Below, piece after piece: positions 1-11,112 of a stretch of 64,000 nucleotides of DNA. The stretch is from contig JAWZYV010017538.1 in assembly GCA_038373885.1 (NCBI GenBank), forward strand, positions 310,001 to 374,000, in the 5' to 3' direction. The position numbers and the translations under genes were made by a program. The first letter of the stretch is position 1; each line of letters starts with the position of its first letter. The notes below the pieces were generated by a model. The model saw nothing but the letters and a program-made list of their open reading frames with translations, searched no databases and had not been told where the DNA came from. The DNA is from Cheiracanthium punctorium (Eukaryota; Arthropoda; Arachnida; Araneae; Cheiracanthiidae).

Positions 1-1551
1 GGGATGCAAGAGGTTTGTCTTTATAAAGTTGAAGAAGTTGTAACTGCTTCAAGCCAATTGGCCTCAGAATGGTGAGAATTCTAACTGCTTTTCCTGTTAT
101 ACTCGTAATCGCAACAAGGAACACGATTATGCAAATTAATGCATTTTATCGGCAAACAGCGAAAACATCTCCCTTAGCGGTGACTTTTGGTACTAGTGTT
201 TCTTCTTTAAAAGTCGGAATTCCATGTTCCATGTACGACCATCAAATTTGGTTATATGTCGTCCAATACTTTATTCGCTGGAAAGCTCTGAACACCTCAC
301 ATTATTTTATAACCACTTAGTATAATTAAAGAAAGTATGGTATTCTGAGCGTGCCACTAAAACTTCATGAACAAACTAGCAAATCCATACGGGTTATATG
401 AAATGACAGTCCGCTAACACCCAATCCACGAAGAAATTTTCTTTTTGGGAAGTGCAGAGGATATTTCCCGAGGTATAGTTGTCCAAAGAGAGCATCATAC
501 TAATGGATTCTTAAAGGGAAGACGATGAATAAGCTAGAATGTCCCGAAGTGATCGAGACAAACATGACTTCTTTAGAATGTTTCAGAATGTTCGAGAATG
601 CCGAAGAATTTTCTCTAATAGGAAGTCTGTGAAGCAGCTGGATATTGAGTTCAAACATTTCGTTTATGTTTGAGAATGCTACAGAATTTTGTTAGGTGTT
701 CGAGAATGTTCTAAAGTGTCGTTGGAGGTTCTGGACTTTTGAAGTCCATATCGACGAAGAATTTCCGTCGGAGACTGTATGAACTACCCTATATCTCTTT
801 CACATCATCGCAAACGATTGAGTTTTCGCCCTGAAAAAAGGCTCGTGCTGTGCTATTTTCGACTGAGTCATTTAAAAACCAAACTCTGAAGAAAAAAAAA
901 ATAAAAAAATTACACGAAATTTAACTTAAATATTTAAAAAATTCGTAGTTTCTCGATATAATACGTTATAAATGTCTGTAAAATAGTAAGTTATTGCTCC
1001 TAAAAGTAAGCTATTCTTTAATACTAAAAATGTAGTATTTAGATACTAATAAATAATTTTTAAAAATAGCCCAGCACTTTTTGAAGCATTTCGTTATTTT
1101 TTGTACAGTCTGTTTTAAATTTTTTTTTGGGTTAAATAATGCAAAAGAAACTAGTGAGTACATTTGAAAATAAATTCACTTCAAAAATTCCATTCTCTAT
1201 TTTTTTTTTCTCCCGCTTCTTTCTGGGTACCAGACATTAAAGTTTTAATGGAGTATTTCTTCTACGGATAAGAGAATCTCTAAAGATACGGAAAGTCTCT
1301 GAAATGAATGCAGACGAGGAGCAAAGAAGATTGGAAAGAGATTAAGGGTAACAGCAGAGTAACTCAAAAACCTTGAAAACTGGAAATCTATTGTTACTCT
1401 GATGAGGAACATTTTTCCCTCTGCTGCAGTTTTTGAAGATTTTACAGTTTTCCCATTTAGAAAAGATTTTAAAAAATATAAAAAAACGCTAATTAATAAA
1501 AGGGAGAAAAATATTTATTTACTGGCATAGCTTTAAACTTCGGATAATGGT

Positions 1552-1585
<34 letters not shown>
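1..1585. other. Upstream or intronic DNA, no gene recognised
   Basis: AT-rich sequence with short open frames only. The longest (69-320, +, 83 residues) has no motif I recognise. It contains the GAA/TTC-rich stretch listed separately and ends in a poly-T run of about 27 bases (1557-1584). Because the first C1 domain of the kinase is missing, this is probably intron of the same gene or its 5' flank. Confidence 0.5.
574..711. promoter_or_regulatory. Heat-shock-element-like GAA/TTC arrays
   Basis: At 576-598 the pattern GAA-TTT-GAA-TTC-GAA occurs with exact two-base spacing, the layout of an HSF-binding array apart from one imperfect unit. At 699-711 there is TTC-GAA-TTC with the same spacing. 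No heat-shock gene or promoter is visible nearby, so this may be part of a repeat that resembles HSEs by chance. Confidence 0.25.
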
Positions 1586-1589
<4 letters not shown>

Positions 1590-2664
1590 CCGCTAAAGAG
1601 GGTAATAGTTTTCGGCAGACGAAAAAAGTCGTGGATGATAATTGATAGTAAATAAAATCTTACAGATCTCACGGAAATTTGAAACACACCAAGATCCGAC
1701 ACATGATTGGAATAATGGATACTTGAAAAATTTCAAAGTAACGTCAGATGAAACAAAAGGGGAAACTGTAAGATTTTGTCAGAGCGTCTGCGACTGGCTG
1801 TCAAGTTTCCGAGGTTCCGATTTCATTTTTCAGAACTTGGATTTGTTTCCAGAGTAGCGTTCAAACTTTTGTCCCTCCTCGGAGCAAGTGGTGGTGTTCT
1901 GTCGTGGCATTTCTAAAATTTTCATTTTTGCGGGATCAGTGTGAAATAGCTCGTAGGCTTGGTATTTCACGCTCTACTTTCAGTATTACATCGTTAAATA
2001 TCAGAAGAATATACCCGGGACTGTTGTTCAAGGCCGCGCTGGCCGTCCTCGCCAGTTGTCTAATCCGGAAGAAAGTCATCGTGAAACTAACCGTCTATTT
2101 ATGCAAAGAAAAAGGGAAGATCCAGATTTTCGTGCTCAAGAAGCGGAATCCAAATCCAGAAGACAAGACAGAAAACGTTTACGACTCTGTCTAGATATAC
2201 CATCGAAAAGACCAAGAACAGATACTGATCTAAATGTAAGGTGTGAAGAACTAGAATTTCGTAAATTAGCTGAGAAATTTTTCGAAGCTGTTGCTGATGG
2301 TCCAATCCACCAATGCTATTGTTGTGATCGACTGTGGTTCAAAAAGTCAATAAGAACCCATTCCAAAACAACTTTACTGTCCAAAGGAGCGACAACGGAC
2401 TTTATAAAACTAGTCTTTTACAAAGATATCGATGATATTGGCAAATTTTGCAAAACATGTTACGATTGTTTGATTAAATTGACAATACCAGAATTAGCTA
2501 TAAGCAATGGCTTCGAATTCCCCGAAATACCGGATTGTTTAAAATACTTGACACCACTGAAGAACGGTTGGTTTCTCCCCGTTTGATTTACATGCAAATA
2601 CATCCTGTACATGGCTGCCAATACAAATTAAAAGGTTCTGTCAAAGAACCTCTTTAGCGGAGGG
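1586..2664. mobile_element. 1.08-kb element bounded by 16-bp inverted repeats
   Basis: CCCTCCGCTAAAGAGG at 1586-1601 is repeated as its exact reverse complement at 2649-2664. A poly-T run lies directly outside the left end. The interior carries the broken transposase/helicase-like frame described separately. No convincing target-site duplication was found, so the ends may not be true termini. The superfamily is not assigned. Confidence 0.5.
1930..2650 (+). pseudogene. Chimeric relic: Tc1-like HTH remnant joined to Helitron-type N-terminal domain
   Basis: Around 1936-1975 the frame reads CEIARRLGISRSTFS, a helix-turn-helix of Tc1-type transposases. After a frame change it continues GRAGRPRQLS (about 2024-2058), like the GRPR linker between the two Tc1 HTHs. 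The same frame runs on through a basic segment into CYCCDRLWFKK, FCKTCYDCL, IPELAISNGFEFPEIPDCL (about 2320-2540), a Cys-rich domain typical of Helitron replicase/helicase N-termini (DUF6570-like). A one-base shift near 2560 is needed to continue into SPRLIYMQIHPVHGCQYKLK. At least two frame breaks are present and no helicase or Rep domain follows, so it is not functional. The join to a Tc1-like segment may be a real fusion or a nested insertion. Confidence 0.6.
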
Positions 2665-3293
2665 GAAACTAATTTCAGCTGAAGGCTGAATATTATAATT
2701 AAATTTAGAGATAGTCAAAATCGGTTTTTCCTTTTTTTTTTTTTTCAGTAGATAGATATTTCCTCGAAATAAATATAGACGCAGAAATTTAAAGGGCAGT
2801 TTAAGGGAAATAAAGTGCTTTCAAATTGACGGATGAATAAAATGGATCAAACGCTAAGACAAGAAAATCATATGGGATTCCAGACAACACACAACGTACA
2901 ATTTCTAGTTATGTGGGATCATCTTATCAAAGGATTCGGTTTTTACAATAAAATTTTGTAATCAAATAGTGGAGGGAGTATCGATCAAATGCTGTTTTCA
3001 ATATTTGCCGCAAATGGCAGCACTTGTAAAAATAATCATGTGTTGGATGAAGAAAGAAAGGGCAGATACCGCCATAATTAAGCAAGCAGCTGTGTTGTGT
3101 TGACGCATAAAAAAAGTTGGGCTTTTTCTATTGTTTTGAGTGAAAAAGGTAACTTCAGGCCGTTATAGTTTGCCAGAGAATAAGCATTAGTTGTTTCTTT
3201 TGTTTATTGTTGAAAACAAAATGCCTCTTAAGGTACAAGACGCAAAACTCTTTCATTTTACATTATACGTACTTGGTAATCGATGATTTGGTC
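2665..3293. other. Non-coding stretch, nothing recognised
   Basis: AT-rich sequence with no long open frame, tRNA-like fold or matching repeat end. Confidence 0.5.
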
Positions 3294-3476
3294 CATAGGC
3301 GTAACTGAATAAGAGCACCCCCCCCCAAAAAAAAAAAAAATAAAATAAAATAAAATAAAATAAAATAAAGAAATAAAGAAAAATCAGATATTATCTGATT
3401 GAAAACAGTATTTTCTACAATATGAAGCTTTTTGCCCGACCCCCCCCCCAATGCTACATGCCAATTTACGCCCATG
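3294..3476. mobile_element. hAT-type MITE (old)
   Basis: The ends CATAGGCGTAACT and its counterpart (reverse complement CATGGGCGTAAAT) form a short TIR. The flanking 8-mers atttggtc (3286-3293) and cttttgtc (3477-3484) agree at 6 of 8 positions, as expected for a decayed 8-bp hAT target duplication. The interior has long C and A runs and no coding. Confidence 0.55.
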
Positions 3477-4573
3477 CTTTTGTCTATAGTGTTCCGGCTG
3501 TATCGGACAAAAGTGTTTGGGTTGCATCGGACAAAGATTAATGTTGATTGGAATTCCGAGAGAAAACTTTTTCTGCTGATCATTAATACATAACTGAACT
3601 ACGTCGGAAGTAGGAGTCTATATCAAGAAATGAAAACACATAATTAATTTGTCTTTAAAAGAAATTGTTGAAGTTTCAAAGACGTATATTTTAATTTTTC
3701 CCTATTTACACCACTTTCTTACAAATTTAATCAGTTTTAATATCTGTACTTAGATAATTTTCGGGAAAATAATTCTGTTTGATAATAAAAATTTGTTTGC
3801 ATAACTAAAATGTAACTGTTTGCTTACATATTTCTTTCATATTCGATATGTCTCTCCACAAGGAACATTAATAAAAATGCACTGATTACAAAAAGAGTAA
3901 AAGAATGCTCGATACTTTTATCATAGAAAATTAGTTTTAAGTTTTCTTTCTTTTTTTCCATAGACTTATATTGTTTTGTATTGGATGTAAGCTCGTCTAA
4001 CTGATCTGCAAAAATATTTTTAACCTCCTTATCTGCCACCCTAGGAAATCTCCTTCCCAATTCAAAGAATAGAGCGCATGTTGGGCGAACCTTTGTTCAA
4101 ATTAAGTTATTCTATGAAAAAAAAAAATGAGAGTATTTGTACTACTATCAACAGATTGCTGAGGAAACTATTTGAGAAAAGTGTATATATACTGCCGTGG
4201 CAGTTAAGAGGTTAAATATTGCAGAAGCTTAGGTGCCCGATACTACCGACTTTGTCCTACATATAAAGTAAATGAAATCAATAAAATTAATGAAATTAAA
4301 TTTATATTTATATCTTCAATTAAAAAGAAGAGAAAGAAGAATTTACGCGTAGATCAAGAGACATTCAGGCACTTTTCAGAACATCTAATACGTAAATTAG
4401 AAAGTTTAATTGCTTGTAACTTTCAAGGAGAAACCACTACCACTTACCAAGAAGGAGACATTGCTCCAAACTGCGTTCATTCAAGATGCTGCGTAGAACC
4501 AGATGAACAAAAGCACATTTTTCGTTTAATCTGGACTTAAAGAATCTTCAGATTATAACTGATTGGTTATTGG
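3477..4573. other. Non-coding stretch, nothing recognised
   Basis: AT-rich with no motif-bearing frame. A 78-residue minus-strand frame (3824-4060) is not recognised. Confidence 0.45.
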
Positions 4574-5020
4574 TTAACCCTTTGATGAGCAATCATTTCT
4601 CACAGCTAGTTGTGCTCGCACAGCCAGCTGTGTCAAAAATGGTCTTTTAGATCTGTGGCAAGTGATGAACGATTCAATCGACCGCCATCTTGCTGGTAGT
4701 ATAACGAGCGATGGCAACGGCTACCCTTTTTTCAGCATTGGCAGTTTATCCAGTTGTTCTTTTACATCAATGGATTTCCATCGGATTCTGTCCAGTTCTC
4801 TGCTGATGGTAGTGCTGTTAAAAATAATCCTGACAATTTTTAACAAATAATCGACAATTTTCCCGGGAAATTATGTGACAAAAAGTAAAGGATTCTCGTG
4901 TAACTCTATCACCCTCAAGCATTTTTTATAGAAATCAAATTTATTCTTCTTGACTGGCAACAGTCAAAACGGCAGAGTTTTGTGTCTTCACCCCAACGAC
5001 GCCGCTCGTTAAAGGGTTAA
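4574..5020. mobile_element. piggyBac-type MITE, copy A (complete)
   Basis: The element is bounded by TTAA at both ends and by TIRs starting CCCTTTGATGAGC on the left and CCCTTTAACGAGC on the right (read inward). TTAA target sites plus CCC-starting ends are characteristic of piggyBac elements. No transposase is present. Partial relatives lie near 22078 and 41452. Confidence 0.75.
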
Positions 5021-5170
5021 GGTAAAGCTGCACGAGAGGGGGAAGATGCCTTGGGCATTGGACTTTTTAAGGGATTCTAACGTGCACTCACGTTACATCT
5101 AGAGAAAACTGCCCAAAACTTCAGACGGTTAAATCAGTTCAGACCCCTGGACCTGCACACTTCAGCCATT
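5021..5170 (+). repeat. Dispersed repeat R1, copy 1
   Basis: About 150 bp containing TTACATCTAGAGAAAACTGC and ending GGACCTGCACACTTCAG. It recurs at 5895-6056, 6100-6250 and 45000-45145. It may be a SINE-like element; no intact Pol III promoter boxes were identified. Confidence 0.55.
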
Positions 5171-5639
5171 TATGAATGTTCATTATCTTACGCACTTTGC
5201 TATTAATTTGCTTTTCAGATTAATAATGCTTGATAAAATGCATATTATAAAAATAGTCAATAAACATTAGTTACGTAACTAACACAGTATTTGTCATTTT
5301 TCCTTTTTATTTATTTATTTATTTTTAAATTATATATCAATTTGAGCTTTCAAAAACCGTGGGAAAGCTATCATATAATTTTAACTTGTTTATAAAATTA
5401 ATATTTAAATAATTAACATGGAATTAACTCTGCTCTTAAAGTGTGTAAACATATTTCAAAATTTTAATCTGAAACTTAATGTTTTACCAGTAAGAAATAA
5501 TTTGCAAGAAGTATTTTAGTCAAATATGCTCCATTCCTCGTAACACACAGTAACCTGCTGTACAGCTTCGTAGTTTCTTCACTTTTCTTCAAACTTCATA
5601 TTAATGAACCAGTGCAAGAAAAGGGGGGGGGGGGGCGAT

Positions 5640-5876
5640 CGTCCCTTGAGCTCACTTGAACTCACTACTAAGCTCATGTTTAACCTATTCTATCTCATCA
5701 TTAGAAAGGGCAACGGAGAAGACTCTCTTTCGTTGAGCGAAGTTGCTCCCAAGAATGATTCTTTGAACGTCCACCGGAACCCAGTGATTTCTCAAGCTCA
5801 ATGCTGGGTTCCAGTGGAGCACTCAAAGAACCATTTTGGGGATCAATATCGACCAAAAATGGCTCGTTTTTGCTAA
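5640..5876 (+). repeat. Dispersed repeat R2, copy 1
   Basis: It contains the phrases TTGAACTCACTA, TCTCATCATTAGAAAGGGCA and TGGGTTCCAGTGGAGCACTC. Diverged relatives occur around 10598-10870, 19830-20110 and 23220-23420. It is transposon-derived or SINE-like; the open frame across it carries no known domain. Confidence 0.5.
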
Positions 5877-5894
5877 GAAAAAGTTATAGCCACG

Positions 5895-6056
5895 AGGGCT
5901 ATCTGCCTAAAGGGGGGGAGCCTTGGGCAAAGTACTTTTTAAGGCATTCTAACTGCTATTCAAGTTACATCTGGAGAAAACTGCCCCAAACTCAAGACCG
6001 TTAGATAAACAGCCGCATGAGATGCCAGAACTGTGGACCTGCACACTTCAGTCATC
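5895..6056 (+). repeat. Dispersed repeat R1, copy 2
   Basis: Same order of blocks as copy 1: GCCTTGGGCA, TTTTTAAGGCATTCTAAC, TTACATCTGGAGAAAACTGC, GTTAGAT, GGACCTGCACACTTCAGTCAT. Confidence 0.55.
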
Positions 6057-6099
6057 CCCCAATGCTCAATGTCTTGAATGAATGTTTATTTGGGCAAGC

Positions 6100-6335
6100 C
6101 TACACGAGGGGCGTCTGACGGTGGGAGGAGGGAGGGGGGGGAGGTTGTGCCTCTATCAGAATTTTTTAAGGGGTTCTCACATGTAATCACGTTACATGTG
6201 GAGGAAACCGACCAAAACTCCAGGCCTTTATGCATAACTCACAGAGACACACAACTGCGAAGCCCGCAAAATTACGGCGATTTTTTAGATTGGCGAGAGT
6301 GGGTGGGGGGCTCAAGTAGGAATCAACCGTGGATT
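6100..6335 (+). repeat. R1 copy 3 fused to a Helitron-carried repeat module end
   Basis: 6100-6225 resembles R1 (TTTTTTAAGGGGTTCT, GTTACATGTGGAGGAAAC). From about 6230 the sequence switches to TGCATAACTCACAGAGAC and then GGCGAGAGTGGG and AGGAATCAAC. These match the right part of the inverted-repeat module inside the Helitron copies (for example 47720-47820), so a piece of that module also exists outside Helitrons. Confidence 0.55.
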
Positions 6336-7231
6336 TTAATGACCAGTCGGGATCCATTGACAAAAGCTAGCCCTCGAAACCACAAAACCACGCCCCAAAA
6401 TCAATGGGAAGACTTTTCTCCGCCGGTAAGAAGATACTGAAGAATACATTGAATTGACATTCTAGCAGATTACAACGCACGCACATGAGCGTGGGCGTTT
6501 ATGATGAGAACGAACAGTTTAGTATGGGTTCGAGATTAAAAACGAGCAAGTTAAAAAAAAAGAGAAAGAGAGAGACAATCATAGTATGTTTTGTCTAGCG
6601 TGCTTCTTTGTCATACTAATTGTCTCCCCCCCCCCTTGAAACTTTTCCGGATCCGCCACTGTTATGGCCTTGTCACAGTTAACTCTCTCCGACACTAGAA
6701 CTGCACATTAGGGCAGGTCTTTCAGCAATTTCACCCCCTCCCCTCCTCCCAACTATTTCATCTATCATTTCTCAATGGACCCAATCAAACAATTGATCTG
6801 AAAAGTAAATCCTGCCGCCAATTTGCCAAAGAAATGAAGAACTATTGTGTCTCACCGTCGCATGGTAACGGCTGCTCCCTACTTTTTCATCAGTTGGTAT
6901 CCATTGAGAGATCTTTCTGACAGTTCACGAACGCAACGTGGGTGATCAAGCACCTTTTGCAAAATATCCTCCGCTTCTTGGGAAAGAGGGAAAAATATCG
7001 GAACATTTTTCTAAATGTTTTCGGATCACTTTCGGAAAGCTATTTCAAGTATCAAATATTTAAAAATTGTTAAAAAATATTTATGGTGGCTCTATTACCA
7101 TTGTTTCACTCTAGTGTTCCTACCATACGAATAGCAGCACACCACAAATATTTGGCAAAACTTGTTTTTGCACAAATATTTTAGTTTTCTTTCCAATTCA
7201 TTAACTACTGTTGTTTTTTATAATGTTTCAG
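6336..7231. other. Non-coding stretch with one hAT end
   Basis: Contains a purine-rich run (6548-6575), a C run, and at about 6650-6665 the string ATCCGCCACTG, the usual right end of CAGTGGCGGAT-type hAT MITEs; no left partner was found. The end carries the pyrimidine tract of the first visible exon (TAATGTTTCAG). Confidence 0.45.
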
Positions 7232-7264
7232 ACGTTCGGAGGCAAAGTCTGCAGTCTTTTGAAT
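7232..7264 (+). CDS. rdgA: DGK exon a: 33-nt microexon in second C1 domain
   Basis: Eleven codons, TFGGKVCSLLN, lie between a TTTCAG acceptor and a GTAAGT donor, phase 0 on both sides. With the next exon (ETIAMSC...) the segment aligns without gaps to the C1b stretch of zeta-type DGKs that follows CGK (GFQQK....HSK, then EIVAISC). F2 and K5 match and the length is identical. The preceding part with HHWV and CKQCGK was not found and should lie upstream. Short size makes this weaker than the other exons, but phase, length and splice sites agree. Confidence 0.7.
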
Positions 7265-8620
7265 GTAAGTAAAATGCCCATTTTCTAATTAATATTTTTA
7301 ACTTGAAAAATCTGTATAAACTACGTTTGGTTGTGAATAAAAATTCATATCATTCCTAAAATTATAATTTTTTGAGAAATCGTTTTGAGCTTCAATAAAT
7401 TATCACAAACTCAGCCTGTGCATAGCTTTTTCTGAGGTGGGAGGGAGGAGGTCTGCCATTTTAAAATAATTTTGCAAAATGTAAACAGCAGCAACATAAA
7501 TCATATACTCAAAGGGTTTCGAATACTACAAGGACGCGATTTAAAACTTGTAAATTGAACGCAGTCCTTGGTAAACATTTTTTTAATGTTTATAAAAGAC
7601 ATCGAATACGTTCGCAGAGCTTTGCCTGGATATCTCTTTTGAAATTTTTAAGTGGAAAATTAAAAAATACATATATTCAAGCACACAGTCCTTGGCCATA
7701 TTAATGCATCAATCAGCAAATGTTTCTTTTCTTCTGCTTCCTTTCTTAAACATCTTTGAATAAATTTCTGTTTTACAGTAGCGGCAACTTTTTCGTGAAT
7801 ATTTGCCAGCAAATTTTTATTGTTTATGGAGACACTGGTGTTATGAGTGAACACTAATGCTGTGGGTAGGAAATGGCCTGTGGTCACAGTAATAGGGCCA
7901 AGAACTGTATATAAGAGAGATAGGTCAGTTTTGCAAAGCTTTTTGATATGTTAACTAAATTTGATGAACTCAATTTTATAAAAATTAACAAAAAAGTAAA
8001 GTAACATTCAGATTTATGCCATAAATAAAGAAGTCTGAGACTACTTAGTGAAGATAGAGAAATTTATTTTTTATTGGGGTCCTTGTGTGATATTTTTTTA
8101 AATGTCAGAGATATGGTCACAGCACAGTTTCACTTTTACACAAATGGTGATAAACGTCTATTACTAGGCATAAAAAATCACTATGTTTTGTACAGAGTAA
8201 CACATTCATTTTAAAAGTTTTATGATTCAAATGAAAACAGGTATTGCATATTTATCTTTAGGCGAGCTTACCAACCTCTATGTGTTACCATAATGAATCA
8301 CCACTAAGACAAAACCACATATATTTACTCTCATTGAAGGGTAATATTTGACATATTTGAACTAAACACCCACAGAAAAATTGTTTCTTACAGCTATTTC
8401 TTGTTTAAGAAATTACTGTCTTCTGGAAAGATCAATACTATTCTCCAGTCCTCAACACTATATAACATGTTTGAAAAGATCTTGAAATGATACTACCTAA
8501 CCTTACTCTAAATAACCTTCTGCCTAAGAGTGAGAGACTTTTAACATGAAAAGAGGACATTACTACCCATAAGGACTACTCACAACATTATAAGCTCCTG
8601 TTTAACGATTACATCGTATC
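7265..8620. other. Intron 1, first part, nothing recognised
   Basis: AT-rich DNA. A 75-residue minus-strand frame at 7660-7887 is basic and lysine-rich with no recognised domain. Confidence 0.5.
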
Positions 8621-8628
8621 ACTTATAC

Positions 8629-9086
8629 CAGGGCCGTAACTAAGATGACATGCTAGGTAGGGCTTTGAATATAGTTTGGGGGGGGCTGACTAAATATAAG
8701 TATGGGGGGGGGGAGTTTCTTCCAATTTTTACACCTTCACCTAGAATTTTTATTTCACAAAATGCCATATTTTAAAATAGTTACGATTCATTCCATTAAC
8801 AATTTTTTTCATTGAAATTTACTGCCAAATTCAAGTCTAAGAAATGTGGGATAAGCGTGGCGGCAGTTTTAAGGTTTTACCTTACCCCCCTCGGAATTCC
8901 TGCCCCGAGTAGCAAATCAAGCTGTAAGGAATAGCGTAAGTTTTCTGTTATTGTGCCGCTTTGTGATTCCACTAAACTTTTGTATTCATCAGTGAATTTA
9001 CTGAAATCTTTGAAAATCTGAAGGGGGGCTGGGAGACTTCTAGGTAGGGCTCAGACCCCTTTGCCTCCCCTCTGGTTACGGCCCTG
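8629..9086. mobile_element. hAT-type MITE with perfect 8-bp target duplication
   Basis: TIR CAGGGCCGTAAC at the left and GTTACGGCCCTG at the right are exact reverse complements. The flanks ACTTATAC (8621-8628 and 9087-9094) are identical, the hallmark of hAT insertion. The 458-bp interior has G-rich runs and no transposase. Confidence 0.85.
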
Positions 9087-9226
9087 ACTTATACTTGCTT
9101 GTTTGAGATAAAAGTAATACTTAGTAGGCAGTTTTGATGCATTTAATTTTTATGTGAGAATTTTAAGCCTGTCAGATTCTGGTTGATGACAGCAAACGTA
9201 AAACTATTTCCCCTTCCTTTGTTTAG

Positions 9227-9325
9227 TTTATGAAAATTAGTTTTCTTCGTGCTTGCGCTTCTAATGCAATTTCTGATTCCACGTTTGATATCCCTGGACT
9301 CCGTATTGATAGGCTTTCATTACAG
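9227..9325 (+). CDS. Candidate cassette exon in DGK intron 1
   Basis: A strong acceptor (pyrimidine-rich tract ending TTTAG) and a donor (CAG|GTAATT) enclose 99 nt, exactly 33 codons. They are open in phase 0, the phase needed between the 33-nt exon and exon b. It would encode a peptide starting FMKISFLRACASNA and ending IDRLSLQ. Base composition is less AT-biased than its surroundings. Known zeta-class DGKs have no insert at this point of C1b, as I remember them, so this would be an alternative or lineage-specific exon, or chance. Confidence 0.35.
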
Positions 9326-10569
9326 GTAATTCAATCCGAACTGTTATTCTGTAAATCTCTACATAGTGTTATTGAAGAGTAATATTTCTGCATAATTGAT
9401 TATGTTCTTTGTGATCTTCGCATGAGGCCTTATTTTGTCTTGAAATTTTTTACATTTATCTAAGTGGCATACTGTTTCTGAAAAATTGAAGTTTTCGCAT
9501 GAATAATAAAATTTTTTAATCGCATTTTTGATAAGAAAAACTCTTTAAAATGCTCTAACATATTAGTAGTTTTTACATATGACTTAAAAATTAGTTTAAG
9601 ACGAAATTTATGTAGTAATGCGTATAAAAAAAAGGTGCTGATTTCAGTATAATTGCTGTTAATGCTTCAATTATAAGTGTTATATGAATTGATTACCATC
9701 ATAAGAATAAAATTCATTTATTAATCATGTACTTAGATATAAAATAAGCAATTTTAAATGTTAGTTTATGTGATTTTGAGTAAATAAAATATGAAGACGT
9801 TCCCTATATTTTACTAATCCCATATATTTCTAAATTGTCTATGTAAAAAACATAATTCAAGCAAGTTTTTTTAAGTCACTCACAGAATTTTGCAAAAATG
9901 GACAGGCTATTTAATCAGCTTTTCTCTACGAATAAAATATACACGAAAAATTGCCGTCTACTGATCCTATTTAAAGATAAAGCTTTCCATTTCTGAGAAG
10001 CTTTAGTCTTCTATCATTCAATCATGAATTTTATATTTTTAGAAGCAATCAGCCTGCATGGCGCTTCTTTAGTATTCTGCCTTAAAAAAAAAAGCGAATT
10101 GCAGTACGAAAGACGAATTTCTGTGAATAAAAGGATAAAAAGCAATGTACTGGCTCAGAAGAATATTATAAAACTCTTGCTTTTTGGTTATAAGGATTTC
10201 TGCTTCACTTAGTTTACCGAAAAGGTAACCGGAAGTAAAGAAAAAAAAGATGAAAACAAGCAGATTGAATCTTACGATTTTATGTGACTGTAAATATGGT
10301 ATTTTCGATGTATCAGGCAAAAAAGGCAGGTTGAATGGGAGGAAATATGTTGCTGTCATGGTGAAATGCAATTTAAAATAAAATTCGAAAGGAGGACTTT
10401 TTTATAGTTTTTCATGCTTATGGATTAATTTCAAACTATCGATGCTAAGCATGATTTACAATAAAGATTAAAAGAGAAAATGCTGCGGGAAGGTAGCACT
10501 TAGCTAAAAAAATTTAACAACTTCACAGAAAGATTGAATTTTCCATATTACAACTTGCTAGTTAACGCA
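9326..10569. other. Intron 1, middle, nothing recognised
   Basis: AT-rich sequence; overlapping short frames on both strands near 10024-10371 carry no motif. Confidence 0.5.
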
Positions 10570-10870
10570 GTGGCGTATTTAAGCTGGGAGACCCCCTCCT
10601 CATATAAGCACGCCTAAATCCACTATTAAACCTACGTTTAACTTGTTTGCTTTCGTCACTAGAAAGGAGCAGCAAAGAGGACTGACCTTCTTTTGATCGA
10701 TATCACTTCTTAGAAAGGTGCTTTTAAGGCTCAGGTGGAGCCCAATATTGCTCCTGCGCAATTGAAAGAGTTATTCTTTATTGCACAATCGAAATGTAGT
10801 GTTCCAGTGCAGTATTCAAAGACCAATGCTGGGAAACAATTCTCTGCACAAAAGCGAATTTTTACTTTTG
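10570..10870. repeat. hAT-like end plus repeat R2, copy 2
   Basis: CAGTGGCGTATTT at 10570 looks like a hAT left end; its right end was not found. From 10598 the sequence follows R2 (ACCTACGTTTAACTTG, CACTAGAAAGGAGCAGCAAA, AGTGTTCCAGTGCAGTATTC). Confidence 0.45.
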
Positions 10871-10987
10871 CATATTTGATATGATTGGAGAATGAGGGTT
10901 GAACCTGGATTCAAAAACAAATGTGAAATATTGTTGATTACAAATTTGTTTAAGAGAGAATCTAAATACAAATTATAAAGCTAAAAA

Positions 10988-11041
10988 AAACACACACACA
11001 CATATATATATATATAAATTTCTTTCAGCTTTGGGGACACC

Positions 11042-11093
<52 letters not shown>

Positions 11094-11112
11094 GTTTGTA
11101 TGTATTTATATA
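10988..11112. repeat. CA/TA microsatellites with a solitary CAGGGTGTCC end
   Basis: CA and TA runs at 10988-11016 and TA at about 11043-11080, then GTATGT units. Between them GGGGACACCCTG (about 11034-11045) is the reverse complement of the TIR of the adjacent MITE, a solo end in the opposite orientation. Confidence 0.7.

Noticed and set aside
69..320. 83-residue + strand frame at the window start
   Set aside because: No recognisable domain, no splice signals tying it to the kinase, and a length expected by chance in 64 kb.
7660..7887. Basic 75-residue minus-strand frame
   Set aside because: No domain recognised, no neighbours suggesting a gene or element; kept only as a note.
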